A DNA stretch of 29,046 nucleotides from JAGKXC01 sp964554385 (GTDB lineage Bacteria > Bacteroidota > Bacteroidia > NS11-12g > UBA955): positions 1 through 29,046 of the forward strand of contig CAZKOM010000020.1 in NCBI GenBank assembly GCA_964554385.1, given 5' to 3'. Shown piece by piece: positions 1-8,146 of this stretch. Each line of letters opens with the position of its first letter. Positions within the stretch are counted from its first letter, which is position 1. A program made the translations under genes and the position numbers. Below the pieces are notes generated by a model, which saw nothing but the letters and a program-made list of their open reading frames with translations, did not search any database and was not told the origin of the DNA.

Positions 1-60
1 TTAGACTACAAGAAAAAACGCATTAAATTACAGTATTTATTATTGTATTTTCGTTATAAG

Positions 61-1290
61 TTAATTTGATTTTTTTAGACATTGCGCCTGCTGTTCCCAG
101 TAGTTAGGGAATGATTTTTCTACGCACAGCGTGTCGTCTAAATGCAACGTGGGAATTTTAATGGATAGGAGGGCGTACGACATGGCCAATCGATGGTCGT
201 GATGCGTGGTGAGCGAGAGTTGATCGGGCCAAATTACCTTTGAACTGTCTAAATACCAGTCGGTTGAGTTTTCTGACATGCGATACAACGAGGCACCCAC
301 AGCATGGCATAACTCCTGTAATGCTAATAGCCGGTTACTTTCCTTCCATTGCAAATTTTCGATGCCATCGATGCGGGCCGATTGTCCCCGAAGCAATAAG
401 GTTACTAAAATGGCGGGTGCCAAATCCAAGTTATTCGATAAATCGAAAAATAAAATTGTATTCTGTGAATCTACCATCGGCATGGATTCTATGCAGATTT
501 CGGGTTGTTGAGAATCTGTTTGGTCTAACCTCTGGGTTTTTACTCCCAAGGGCACGAATAAGTCTGCCAAGGCCTCATCTCCCTGCAATCCATTGAACTG
601 CAAATCCGGAAATACGATGCGCAAACCGGGACTTACCGACACTTTCGCATAGAAAAATGCGGCACTGCTCCAGTCCCTGTCGTGGGATGATGAATTGTTG
701 CTCAATCCCCGTGTAAGTAATTTTTGGGTGAGCGTATAGTAAGTTCGGGAGGTTTCTGGGCCGTCCCAATTGAGTAGCGTTTTTGGCGATTGGTAGTGCA
801 GTAAGATGGATAACGCCGAAGCGAATTGACTACTTAACCTACTATCGATAACCAATGTTGGAGGTATGTTTGTCAGTGGCCCTTGTACTCGTATTGGAGC
901 AAATCCTTCCTTGTCTAAATAGGTAATGCTAGCGCCACAATCTCGGAGTACAGAAACCAAAGGATGAATGGGTCGTTGCTGCAAACTGTGATTGCCCGAT
1001 AGGATTATGGGAAAATCCGATACGCAAGCGATGGCTGTGAAAAAACGAAACGGGGTTCCAGCATCCACGAAATCCAATTGCAGTTCCTTCTGGGTGGAGG
1101 GGTTATGCTGAATCCAAGAGCAACAGGCGCGGTGCATCACTCTACAATCTCGGGGTTGATCTCGCACTTGCGATTCTGGGAACAGTTCTAAAAATGCGCC
1201 GATGTTTTGAGAATATTGCAAGGCGGCCATAGCCATTTCCCGGATGGCAATACTCTTGGAGATAGGCAGAGTTACACGTACCGTCTGCAT
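61..1290 (-). CDS. aroA: 3-phosphoshikimate 1-carboxyvinyltransferase (EPSP synthase)
   Basis: Sixth step of the shikimate pathway: joins shikimate-3-phosphate and phosphoenolpyruvate to give EPSP; cytoplasmic. The 409-residue length is near the usual 420-430. Family signatures seen in order: N-terminal SKS with a following Arg (residues 11-17, LPISKSIAIR), DAGT (about 76-79, where many homologues have NAGT), QQRPI, SSQFASAL, the LDLAP segment with the presumed catalytic Asp, KESNRL (usual KESDR), HDHRLAM and a C-terminal KSFPNYW. ATG start, 4 bases after the aroB stop, so the two are surely co-transcribed. The N-terminal loop is divergent (PIS instead of PGS), but substrate-binding Lys, Arg and Ser positions look kept. 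Function is well supported by the run of motifs. Confidence 0.93.
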   Translation of the reverse strand: MQTVRVTLPISKSIAIREMAMAALQYSQNIGAFLELFPESQVRDQPRDCRVMHRACCSWIQHNPSTQKELQLDFVDAGTPFRFFTAIACVSDFPIILSGNHSLQQRPIHPLVSVLRDCGASITYLDKEGFAPIRVQGPLTNIPPTLVIDSRLSSQFASALSILLHYQSPKTLLNWDGPETSRTYYTLTQKLLTRGLSNNSSSHDRDWSSAAFFYAKVSVSPGLRIVFPDLQFNGLQGDEALADLFVPLGVKTQRLDQTDSQQPEICIESMPMVDSQNTILFFDLSNNLDLAPAILVTLLLRGQSARIDGIENLQWKESNRLLALQELCHAVGASLYRMSENSTDWYLDSSKVIWPDQLSLTTHHDHRLAMSYALLSIKIPTLHLDDTLCVEKSFPNYWEQQAQCLKKSN

Positions 1291-1294
1291 ATTA

Positions 1295-2479
1295 TTACTT
1301 TGATTCCAAGAAAAACTTTAAGCTCTGGGCTAAATCTTCCAGGGAAAGGGCGTGTTGAATGTTGCAATCCCCCGGCTGGGTAATGATACTCGCTGCAACG
1401 GTTTTCGTATTGGTTGATTTGTTCTTTTTATCCACCCGAGTTAATGCCAAAATATCCTGTATTACATCGTCTATATTGGCGCCTCCTGAAGCAATCCATG
1501 ATTGGAACGGGAAGGGGGAGTACAGGGAACGTACGGTTTGATTCAATTGCTGAATCCAATGATCCGATGCCAAATTTTCCAATGCTGCGGGAGATAGATT
1601 ATTGCCAATCAACGATTCGATTAACAAGCCCCATGCCACGGCTTTTCCATGCGGAATGGGAGTTGTGTTGTCTGAGGTAGATTGGTTTTTTACCTTGTGT
1701 ATTCGATGGGAATACGATTCCAAAGCGTGAGCTACGGTATGACCAGCATTGAGTATTTCCCTCAGTCCCGATTCTTTAAAGTCTTTCTCTACGATGCTGA
1801 GCTTGAAAGATGCTTGGCTTTGAACCCACGGCAACCAAAGGGCTTCTAAATTTTCTAAACGAGGCTGGGTATTTTCATCTAAGATAGAAATTCCTTGGAT
1901 TCGATTCCACGAATCGGATCCCTCCAATAATGCGTGTTTGAGGCATTCGGCCCATCCATTGGCTAATTCTTCAATTGACAACGTGCATAGAAATTGAGGA
2001 CAGAGCCAAACTATGCCGGGGTGTGAAAAACTGCCGATGTGATTTTTATATCCGTGGAAGTTGATGCCGGTTTTGCCGCCAATGCCTGCATCTACCATAG
2101 CAAGAAGGGTGGTGGGTACCGACCAAAATGCTACCCCTCGAAAATACGTTGAAGCGGCAAAACCGGCCACATCCAACGTAGTCCCTCCGCCCAAACCAAT
2201 TACTAAAGTTCTTCGGTTGGAACCGTGATTCTCCAAATGTTCCCAAATTTGACTCAAGGAAACCAAGTCCTTCCCCGCTTCTCCAGCAGGTATCAGGCAC
2301 AAACTGCAAGGGAATAAGTTAGAAATGGCTGTAACCAATTGGGTTTGGGCTTCTTCCAATGCGGGTTCGCGCGGAGACACCACCACGATATTGCTGAATT
2401 CCGTGGTTAACTCATCGGTTAAATCGGCAATCCAGTTCAGACTGTTTTTTAGTCGTGTGGTTGAATTCGTGATGGTCAT
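1295..2479 (-). CDS. aroB: 3-dehydroquinate synthase
   Basis: Second shikimate-pathway step: converts DAHP to 3-dehydroquinate using NAD and a divalent metal; cytoplasmic. 394 residues. Visible motifs: GEAGK (66-70), the NAD-binding GLGGGT (95-100), AGIGGKTGIN (131-140), NGWAECLKH with metal ligand E178, GHTVAH with H247, and HGK with H277. In typical family members the two His ligands lie about 17 residues apart; here they are 30 apart, so there is an insertion of about 13 residues rich in Ser, Thr and Asn. ATG start, 21 bases after the upstream DUF4835 stop. It lies directly before aroA, forming a shikimate pair at the end of the bamD-rpoZ-coaBC run. Confidence 0.93.
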   Translation of the reverse strand: MTITNSTTRLKNSLNWIADLTDELTTEFSNIVVVSPREPALEEAQTQLVTAISNLFPCSLCLIPAGEAGKDLVSLSQIWEHLENHGSNRRTLVIGLGGGTTLDVAGFAASTYFRGVAFWSVPTTLLAMVDAGIGGKTGINFHGYKNHIGSFSHPGIVWLCPQFLCTLSIEELANGWAECLKHALLEGSDSWNRIQGISILDENTQPRLENLEALWLPWVQSQASFKLSIVEKDFKESGLREILNAGHTVAHALESYSHRIHKVKNQSTSDNTTPIPHGKAVAWGLLIESLIGNNLSPAALENLASDHWIQQLNQTVRSLYSPFPFQSWIASGGANIDDVIQDILALTRVDKKNKSTNTKTVAASIITQPGDCNIQHALSLEDLAQSLKFFLESK

Positions 2480-2500
2480 CTACGTACTGAGGAATTATCC

Positions 2501-3283
2501 TTAGGTTTTAATTTTTTCGTAGCGGGCCGAATTCGGCGGATCCATAGTGCTCAACAANNNNNNNNNNNNNNNNNNNNNNNNNNNNNNNNNNNNNNNNNNN
2601 NNNNNNNNNNNNNNNNNNNNNNNNNNNNNNNNNNNNNNNNNNNNNNNNNNNNNNNNNAAATCTTTGAAACGTGGGTTATTTAAATTTTCGGCCAAGTAAA
2701 ATTTGTTCCGCATTCCTTTGCCATCCCCTTGGTTCCAGCCGTCTTTGTTGGCCATCAAATTCACAATGTTCTGCGCCTTTACAAAATAAGGCGTCCCCGC
2801 TAATTCGCCGTAACTGTCGAAATCAAACCCCAATGCGATGTACACATAATAGGCTAACATCGACGTAAAGTCGTTCATGTTCATGTTGTCCTGAAAATCC
2901 AAACTCTCAAATTCGCGGTAGCTAAAAATCGCATCTTCGTCGTTGAAATTCAATACAGTAGATTTATAAGTTGAACCAAATACGGGTCGGATAACCTGTA
3001 CCTGCAATTTGGTTGAAAAGTCGTTGTTGTTGATATTCATCACCTCCATGAACAAAGAGATTTCAATTTTCTCGGTTAGGGTAGGGGTTTCTTCGCTCCA
3101 TTTCCGGGTATTGATGAATTGCTGCATGGCGGTCTGCAGTGTAGTAAGCACTTGTTTATTGGATTGGGTAAGTTGCGGGTTGGCAACTACTTGCACGGAG
3201 GCTTTGATTTCCTGGGCCGAGCTGGTACTGCAAACAAGCAACAACGCAGCCAAGGTTAATATTTTGATTATTCGGAAAACCAT
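2501..3283 (-). CDS. DUF4835 family protein, secreted, interrupted by an assembly gap
   Basis: Bacteroidota protein of the DUF4835 family, which commonly follows coaBC. An N-terminal signal peptide (hydrophobic stretch to about residue 23, cleavage near SSA-Q) sends it out of the cytoplasm. The visible part has the family's features: LQTAMQQFINTRKW, QVQVIRPVFGSTYKSTVLNF, then FTSMLAYYVYIALGFDFDSYGELAGTPYF and the conserved end DPPNSARYEKI. Bases 2558-2657 are N, hiding the region before the C-terminus. Both flanks read in the frame expected of the family, so this is a gap and not a broken gene. The start overlaps the coaBC end by 16 bases. From memory, some databases link this family to type IX secretion (PorD); I am not sure and give no symbol. 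Confidence 0.85.
   Translation of the reverse strand: MVFRIIKILTLAALLLVCSTSSAQEIKASVQVVANPQLTQSNKQVLTTLQTAMQQFINTRKWSEETPTLTEKIEISLFMEVMNINNNDFSTKLQVQVIRPVFGSTYKSTVLNFNDEDAIFSYREFESLDFQDNMNMNDFTSMLAYYVYIALGFDFDSYGELAGTPYFVKAQNIVNLMANKDGWNQGDGKGMRNKFYLAENLNNPRFKDXXXXXXXXXXXXXXXXXXXXXXXXXXXXXXXXXXLLSTMDPPNSARYEKIKT
2558..2657. other. assembly gap (100 N)
   Basis: Exactly 100 N, the customary placeholder for a scaffold gap of unknown size, inside the DUF4835 gene. Family proteins are about 290-300 residues as I recall, while this reading gives 260, so the true missing stretch may be nearer 200 bases than 100. Confidence 0.98.
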
Positions 3284-4527
3284 GTGGATGTTGTATGGAT
3301 TAGGTGTTGGGCGATGGCCGATTTGGTGTCGGCGGGAAAGGATAAGGGTTCGCGCTCTGGAGAAAAGAGGGTTACCGCATTATAATCAGAGCCGAAATTC
3401 ACAGATTCGTTTTTCAATGAATTTAAAACGATGCAATCGGCCTTTTTCTTGCGTAGTTTTTCTTCGGCATGGAAAAATTCGTTTTCGGTTTCTAAAGCGA
3501 AGCCACAAATTCGTTGGTGGGCTCGTTTGGAGTTCCCCAAAGTTGCTAGTATGTCGGGGTTTTTCACCAAGGTTAACGATAGCGTATCCTCGTTGGCCGA
3601 TTTTTTAATTTTATCGGTGGCTTGAGAAGCCGGTTTGAAATCTGCAACGGCCGCCACCATCCAGGCTGCATCCATAGCTGGGAACAAGCGCAAACACTTC
3701 TCCAACATTTGATCGGCGGTTTCTACACGGTGAATTTCGCAAAATAAGGGCAAGGGAACACTAACGTTGGCTGCCACCAAATGAACAATAGCGCCGTTTT
3801 CCACTAACGCTTCGGCCAAAGCGATCCCCATTTTCCCCGAAGAATGGTTGCCAATATAACGCACCGGATCGATAGGCTCCCGGGTACCACCCGTAGTAAC
3901 CAAAACATGCTTGCCGCGATACCATGATAGCGGATGCTTGAGCTCGGGCATCAACTCGTCCTTCATTTCATCGCTGCTTAAAACGGATTGTATTACCGAA
4001 AGTAGTTCCTCTGGCTCAGGCATTCTGCCTTTTCCACTTAGTCCAGAGGCCAGTTCGCCAGTAGCGGGATCAATAATTCCATATCCCAGTTTTTTTAATT
4101 CCTCTAAGTTTCGTTGGGTGCTAGGATGGGTGTACATATCCAAATCCATGGCGGGGGAAACCCAAACCGGGCAGCGAGCGCTCAGCACGGTGGCCAATAA
4201 GAAGTTATCGCAAATGCCCATGCTTAATTTGGACAAGGTATTAGCTGTACACGGAGCAATGAGCATTACATCGGCCCACAGACCTAATTGCACATGCTCA
4301 TTCCAAGTGCCGTTATCGGCGAAAAAATCTACGGTAACCGGGTTTTCGGAAACCACGGCCAAGGATTTGATAGCAACAAAGTCTAAGGCACAGGGTGTGC
4401 ATACCACACGCACATCCGCGCCGGATTTCTTGAGAAGTCGTACCAACTGAGGCGTCTTATACGCAGCGATTCCGCCGGTAATCCCCAGGATGACTTTTTT
4501 ACCCGTTAGACTGACCGTCCGGAGCAT
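3268..4527 (-). CDS. coaBC: bifunctional phosphopantothenoylcysteine decarboxylase / phosphopantothenate-cysteine ligase
   Basis: Two successive steps of coenzyme A synthesis: adds cysteine to 4'-phosphopantothenate, then decarboxylates the product with FMN. 419 residues. The N-terminal flavoprotein (CoaC) half shows GITGGIAAYK (15-24), H78 in EHVQLGLWAD (the expected catalytic His), IAPCTANTLSK and PAMDLDMY (125-132). The C-terminal CoaB half begins about residue 205 with TTGGTREPIDPVRYIGNHSS followed by GKMG, then VAAVADF, KIKK and LVKNPDIL. Two positions differ from the E. coli enzyme: PAMN reads PAMD, and the active-site ACG of the decarboxylase reads ASG (S161). I recall both as common in Bacteroidota. 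The ATG lies inside the end of rpoZ (29-base overlap), suggesting translational coupling. Confidence 0.94.
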   Translation of the reverse strand: MLRTVSLTGKKVILGITGGIAAYKTPQLVRLLKKSGADVRVVCTPCALDFVAIKSLAVVSENPVTVDFFADNGTWNEHVQLGLWADVMLIAPCTANTLSKLSMGICDNFLLATVLSARCPVWVSPAMDLDMYTHPSTQRNLEELKKLGYGIIDPATGELASGLSGKGRMPEPEELLSVIQSVLSSDEMKDELMPELKHPLSWYRGKHVLVTTGGTREPIDPVRYIGNHSSGKMGIALAEALVENGAIVHLVAANVSVPLPLFCEIHRVETADQMLEKCLRLFPAMDAAWMVAAVADFKPASQATDKIKKSANEDTLSLTLVKNPDILATLGNSKRAHQRICGFALETENEFFHAEEKLRKKKADCIVLNSLKNESVNFGSDYNAVTLFSPEREPLSFPADTKSAIAQHLIHTTSTWFSE

Positions 4528-4828
4528 CGGGAATTCTCCAGTATGATTTACCGTCCATGAATTCCTGAACCGCCTGCAAGGTAGGCTTAGGCATGCGCTC
4601 GTACATCATGGAAATCTCTATTTGCTCCCGATTTTCTTGAATCTCTTCCAAATTGTCCGAATCGTTGATGAATGGCTCCAAACGATTGCGAAGCTCTTCT
4701 TTTTGTTTCTCAGCGATTTGGTTGGCGCGCTTGGAAATAACGATCGTACTTAAGTAGATGTTCTCGGTGTCTTTTTCCAAGTTGCGCAAGTCGCGCGTTT
4801 CTGCATTTCGACTGGTTGATATGCTCAT
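4499..4828 (-). CDS. rpoZ: DNA-directed RNA polymerase omega subunit, Bacteroidota type
   Basis: Small subunit that helps assemble and stabilise RNA polymerase. 109 residues with the diagnostic segment ENIYLSTIVISKRANQIAEKQKEEL (positions about 23-47, cited in pieces: IYLSTIVISKRANQI), an acidic central stretch and a C-terminal MYERMPKPTLQAVQEFMDGK. This is the Rpb6-like form found in Bacteroidota between bamD and coaBC. Its ATG shares bases with the bamD stop in an ATGA overlap, and its end overlaps the coaBC start, so the three are one transcript. The position and the RAN-Q-I signature make the call firm even though the protein is short. Confidence 0.9.
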   Translation of the reverse strand: MSISTSRNAETRDLRNLEKDTENIYLSTIVISKRANQIAEKQKEELRNRLEPFINDSDNLEEIQENREQIEISMMYERMPKPTLQAVQEFMDGKSYWRIPDAPDGQSNG

Positions 4829-5637
4829 AATAGTTCTTTGAGTTTTTTAATTTCGGATTGTGATTTGGTTTTAATTTCTACTACATCGTTGTAGTGCATG
4901 CCTACCTTGCCATTGGCATCGAAATAATCTTGGGCATTAGCAAGGGCCAATTCCAGACGCTCTAAACGTTTGGCTTCAACGCTGTTCATGGCATATCGGT
5001 ACTGGGCATCCACGATGAGGAAGTCCAATTCTTCTTTTTTAGGATGATCGGGGTACTGCTTTACAACAATTTTAGCAGCAGCTGCGGCATTCTTAAATTC
5101 GCTCATGCCGTAATACTGTTTCACTTGATCGTACGACTTAACATGCAATTTTCCACGCAATTCATCAATATGACCATTGCACAACTCTACGTATTTACTT
5201 TCCGGATAGAAGTTGATGAAGGTCTGCAATGCGTTGATAATATCTTTGGTTTGGGACTGATCCAAATCCGCATCGGAAACATACTTTACATCGCACAACA
5301 AGGCCATGTATGCCGCTTCCTCCGCTTGGGGAGATGCACCAAAATTATCGGTAAAGTCCTTGAAGTACATCGAAGCAAAATCATACGCTTTTAGGTTGTA
5401 GTTGGCATAAGCAATCTTGAAATACACCTTTTCCAAGGTATCTAACTGATTGCGATACCCCTCCTTGCATTGCTCCAACAACTCCATGGATTTGCTCCAT
5501 TTTTTCTTTTCGTATAAGTCCATCGCCCAGCGGTATTTTAGGCTGTTATCTTTCGACTTATACACTTTTCCGTAATCCGAACAAGCCGCCAATGTTAGCA
5601 CGGTTGCGAGTAGGGTGAATAGATAGGATTTTTGCAC
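4825..5637 (-). CDS. bamD: outer membrane protein assembly factor BamD (lipoprotein)
   Basis: Lipoprotein of the BAM complex that inserts beta-barrel proteins in the outer membrane. 270 residues. A lipoprotein signal ends in LAAC with Cys19 as the lipid-modified residue. The rest is helical TPR-like: YRWAMDLYEKKKWSKSMELLE, YFKIAYANYNLKAYDFASMYFKDF and a following EEAAYMALLC, as in YfiO-type proteins. The start is GTG; no in-frame ATG lies upstream, and the signal peptide begins directly at this codon, so GTG 5637 is chosen. It heads the operon bamD-rpoZ-coaBC-DUF4835-aroB-aroA. It is divergent from the transketolase gene. Confidence 0.9.
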   Translation of the reverse strand: MQKSYLFTLLATVLTLAACSDYGKVYKSKDNSLKYRWAMDLYEKKKWSKSMELLEQCKEGYRNQLDTLEKVYFKIAYANYNLKAYDFASMYFKDFTDNFGASPQAEEAAYMALLCDVKYVSDADLDQSQTKDIINALQTFINFYPESKYVELCNGHIDELRGKLHVKSYDQVKQYYGMSEFKNAAAAAKIVVKQYPDHPKKEELDFLIVDAQYRYAMNSVEAKRLERLELALANAQDYFDANGKVGMHYNDVVEIKTKSQSEIKKLKELL

Positions 5638-5706
5638 AACTATTTGAATATACGGATGAACCCGCGAATATAGGGAAAAACATCCAAATTTCCGAGAAAA
5701 AACGAT

Positions 5707-5742
5707 GGAATTGGCGGTTTACAAAGGTTTCCTACCAATTCC
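5707..5742. repeat. inverted repeat in the bamD/transketolase divergent region
   Basis: GGAATTGG (5707-5714) and CCAATTCC (5735-5742) are perfect 8-bp complementary arms with a 20-base loop. A second pair, CGATGG (5703-5708) and CCATCG (5749-5754), can form an overlapping alternative stem. It lies between divergent genes, so it is not a simple terminator; an operator or leader structure is possible. No T tract follows. Confidence 0.5.
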
Positions 5743-5800
5743 CTAAATCCATCGATGAAATCTCTTGAAAAAATGTGCATACTACTAAAGAATTTAGCCC

Positions 5801-5808
5801 CAATTTTG
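5801..5808 (+). promoter_or_regulatory. weak candidate -7 element for the transketolase operon
   Basis: CAATTTTG matches the Bacteroidota -7 consensus TAnnTTTG at all but the first base and ends 7 bases before the ATG. No TTG was found at the -33 distance, so support is weak. Confidence 0.25.
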
Positions 5809-5815
5809 AACCTTT

Positions 5816-6673
5816 ATGACAGACGCTAATCACCCATCGTTTTTGCCAACCATGGCGCAACAAGTACGACGCGACATTCTCCGTATGGTTCATGCTGTTT
5901 CCAGCGGTCATCCTGGAGGTTCTTTGGGTTGTGCCGATTACCTAACGGCGCTTTTCTTCAAATACATGAAGCATCAGCCTCAGCCGTTTTCCATGTCTGG
6001 TAACAACGAAGATGTGTTTTTGCTGTCGAACGGTCATATCTCCCCAGTATATTACAGTGTTTTGGCTCGCAGCGGTTATTTCCCCGTGCCCGAATTGGCA
6101 ACTTTCCGAAAACTTAATACCCGTTTACAAGGCCACCCCGCTACCCACGAACACCTTCCTGGTGTGCGTGTTGCTACTGGATCCTTGGGCCAAGGTTTGA
6201 GCGTGGCAAGCGGTATCGCCCAACAAAAAAAGTTGGATGGTGATAATTCCTTTGTATATGTACTAACCGGAGATGGAGAATTGCAGGAGGGTCAAATATG
6301 GGAAGCGGTAATGTTTGCCGCTCATCGAAAATTAGACAACTTGATCGTAGCCGTGGATTTCAACCAAAAACAAATCGATGGTAGCACGGAAGATGTAATG
6401 GGACTTACCGAATGGTCGTCCAAATTCGCTGCCTTCGGATGGCATGTATTGGAAATGGACGGAAACAACTGGGACAGCATACACCAGGTAGTTCCCCAAG
6501 CTCAAGCTGCAACTGGAAATGGCAAGCCCGTGGTAATCATTATGAAAACCGAAATGGGAATGGGTGTTGATTTTATGATGGGTACCCATGCCTGGCACGG
6601 AAAAGCCCCAAACAACGAACAGTTGGAATCGGCGTTGGCTCAATTGCCTGTAACCGAATTTGGCGATTATTAA
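5816..6673 (+). CDS. transketolase, N-terminal (pyrophosphate-domain) subunit
   Basis: First half of a split transketolase, which moves two-carbon units between sugar phosphates in the non-oxidative pentose phosphate pathway and binds thiamine diphosphate with the C-terminal subunit. 285 residues. Motifs: SGHPGGSLG (30-38), SNGHISP (71-77), GSLGQGLS (122-129) and the thiamine-diphosphate/Mg motif from GDGE (152-155) through EGQIWEA to N183 in DFNQ. The size is right for a complete N-terminal subunit; nothing is truncated. The partner gene is normally next to it but here is 1.47 kb downstream, after the VWA gene. ATG start. Cytoplasmic. Confidence 0.93.
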   Translation: MTDANHPSFLPTMAQQVRRDILRMVHAVSSGHPGGSLGCADYLTALFFKYMKHQPQPFSMSGNNEDVFLLSNGHISPVYYSVLARSGYFPVPELATFRKLNTRLQGHPATHEHLPGVRVATGSLGQGLSVASGIAQQKKLDGDNSFVYVLTGDGELQEGQIWEAVMFAAHRKLDNLIVAVDFNQKQIDGSTEDVMGLTEWSSKFAAFGWHVLEMDGNNWDSIHQVVPQAQAATGNGKPVVIIMKTEMGMGVDFMMGTHAWHGKAPNNEQLESALAQLPVTEFGDY

Positions 6674-6738
6674 TCCATTATCGCTTCGTTGAAAAACCCC
6701 ACCCCCGAATAAAACAAACAATTATCCGTTTATCTACT

Positions 6739-8142
6739 ATGAAATCTTGGTTGAACTCCGCGCTCAAATCGTTGGCACTTGCCCTGCTAGCCAGGGCCAT
6801 GATGCCGACTTCTGCGCAAATCAAAAATGCATTTCCCGGTAGAAAAACACGTATTCTTTTCTTGTTGGATGGCAGCGGAAGTATGCTGGCCGAAATGGGT
6901 CCCAGCGGCAGCCCCAGTCGATGGGCAACCGCAGTAACCCTGCTGAATCGCATGGTAGATACCATCCGGTATGTATCCGATGTGGAAGTGGGTTTGCGGG
7001 TGTTTGGACACAACCAGCCCAACGAAAAACGCGATTGCTCCGATACCCGATTGGAAGTTCCTTTTGGTCCCAATAACCATAAGCAGTTTGTAGGACGATT
7101 GAAGCAAATAAAGCCCTTGGGTTATACCTCCATCACCCAATCGTTGTTGGCATCGGCCAAGGATTTTCCCGAAGATCCTACCGCTCGTAACATCATTATT
7201 ATCATCACCGATGGAGTGGAAGAGTGCCCCGGAGATCCCTGCCAAGTGAGTGAAGCTTTGCAGAAAAAAGGGATTATTCTCAGACCTTTCGTTGTGGGAT
7301 TAGGTACCGATAATGAGGCATTTCGAAAGCAATATTCCTGTGCCGGAAGGTATTTTAATGCCGAAACGCCACAGCAGTTTCAAAAGATTATCGGCGTAAT
7401 TGTGAATCAAGCGTTGAATAACACCACCGTGCAAATCAACCTGCTAGATAATCAATTGTTACCGCGAGAAACGGATGTTCCACTAACCATTTTGGATGCC
7501 GATAATGGTGCTGTAGTTGAAAATGTAATCCACACCTTCAACGGCAAAGGATTGCCCGATACTTTGTACTTGGATCCTATCCGACGTTATCGTGTTGTAG
7601 CTCATACGCTTCCGCCCATAACTTCCGAGATTACCGAAGTAGTGGCAGGCCGACATAACGTTATCCCCATCAATACACCGCAAGGAAGTTTATTCTTAAA
7701 AATGGGAGGCATTACGCGGTATCCACGATTGCAAGCCATTGTTAGACAAGGGAATACCTTGCAAACCGTGAATGCCCAAGAATTTAATACCATAGATAAA
7801 TACATTACCGGAAACTACGATTTGGAGATTTTAACCATCCCTCGTTTGTACTTTAAAAATATTGGCATCAAACAAAACCAAACCACCACCGTGGAAATCC
7901 CCAATCCGGGATTGGTGCAGTTGGGCTTGAGCAAAGACATCGTGGGTAGCATTTTCCAAAAAACAGACGGTAAATTGGAATGGGTGATGGACATCATCGG
8001 CAATAACCCCAAACAGTTGTTTAACATGCAACCCGGGGAGTACCACGTGGTATATCGCATTGCCGGCGAAACCCGTACCCTATACAGTAAAACAAAAACC
8101 TTTAAAGTAACCTCAGGAACAACCACGCAAGTAGTATTATAA
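6739..8142 (+). CDS. secreted von Willebrand factor A (VWA) domain protein
   Basis: 467 residues. An N-terminal signal peptide ends about residue 26 (TSA-Q), so it is exported. The VWA domain spans about 35-225 and has a complete MIDAS metal site: DGSGS (D44, S46, S48), T130 in GYTSITQSL and D158 in IIITDGVEEC. Four Cys in the domain (100, 163, 168, 201) could form disulfides. The remaining 240 residues are beta-rich and unrecognised, perhaps Ig-like or carbohydrate-binding folds. It begins 65 bases after the transketolase N-subunit and ends 4 bases before the C-subunit start, so it is almost surely co-transcribed with both. The function is unknown; a metal-dependent adhesion or binding role is the family expectation. 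No enzymatic link to transketolase is visible. Confidence 0.85.
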   Translation: MKSWLNSALKSLALALLARAMMPTSAQIKNAFPGRKTRILFLLDGSGSMLAEMGPSGSPSRWATAVTLLNRMVDTIRYVSDVEVGLRVFGHNQPNEKRDCSDTRLEVPFGPNNHKQFVGRLKQIKPLGYTSITQSLLASAKDFPEDPTARNIIIIITDGVEECPGDPCQVSEALQKKGIILRPFVVGLGTDNEAFRKQYSCAGRYFNAETPQQFQKIIGVIVNQALNNTTVQINLLDNQLLPRETDVPLTILDADNGAVVENVIHTFNGKGLPDTLYLDPIRRYRVVAHTLPPITSEITEVVAGRHNVIPINTPQGSLFLKMGGITRYPRLQAIVRQGNTLQTVNAQEFNTIDKYITGNYDLEILTIPRLYFKNIGIKQNQTTTVEIPNPGLVQLGLSKDIVGSIFQKTDGKLEWVMDIIGNNPKQLFNMQPGEYHVVYRIAGETRTLYSKTKTFKVTSGTTTQVVL

Positions 8143-8146
8143 ATCG

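Noticed and set aside
3009..3608. Plus-strand open frame across the DUF4835 and coaBC genes
   Set aside because: The opposite strand holds two conserved genes there, and this translation shows no recognisable domain.
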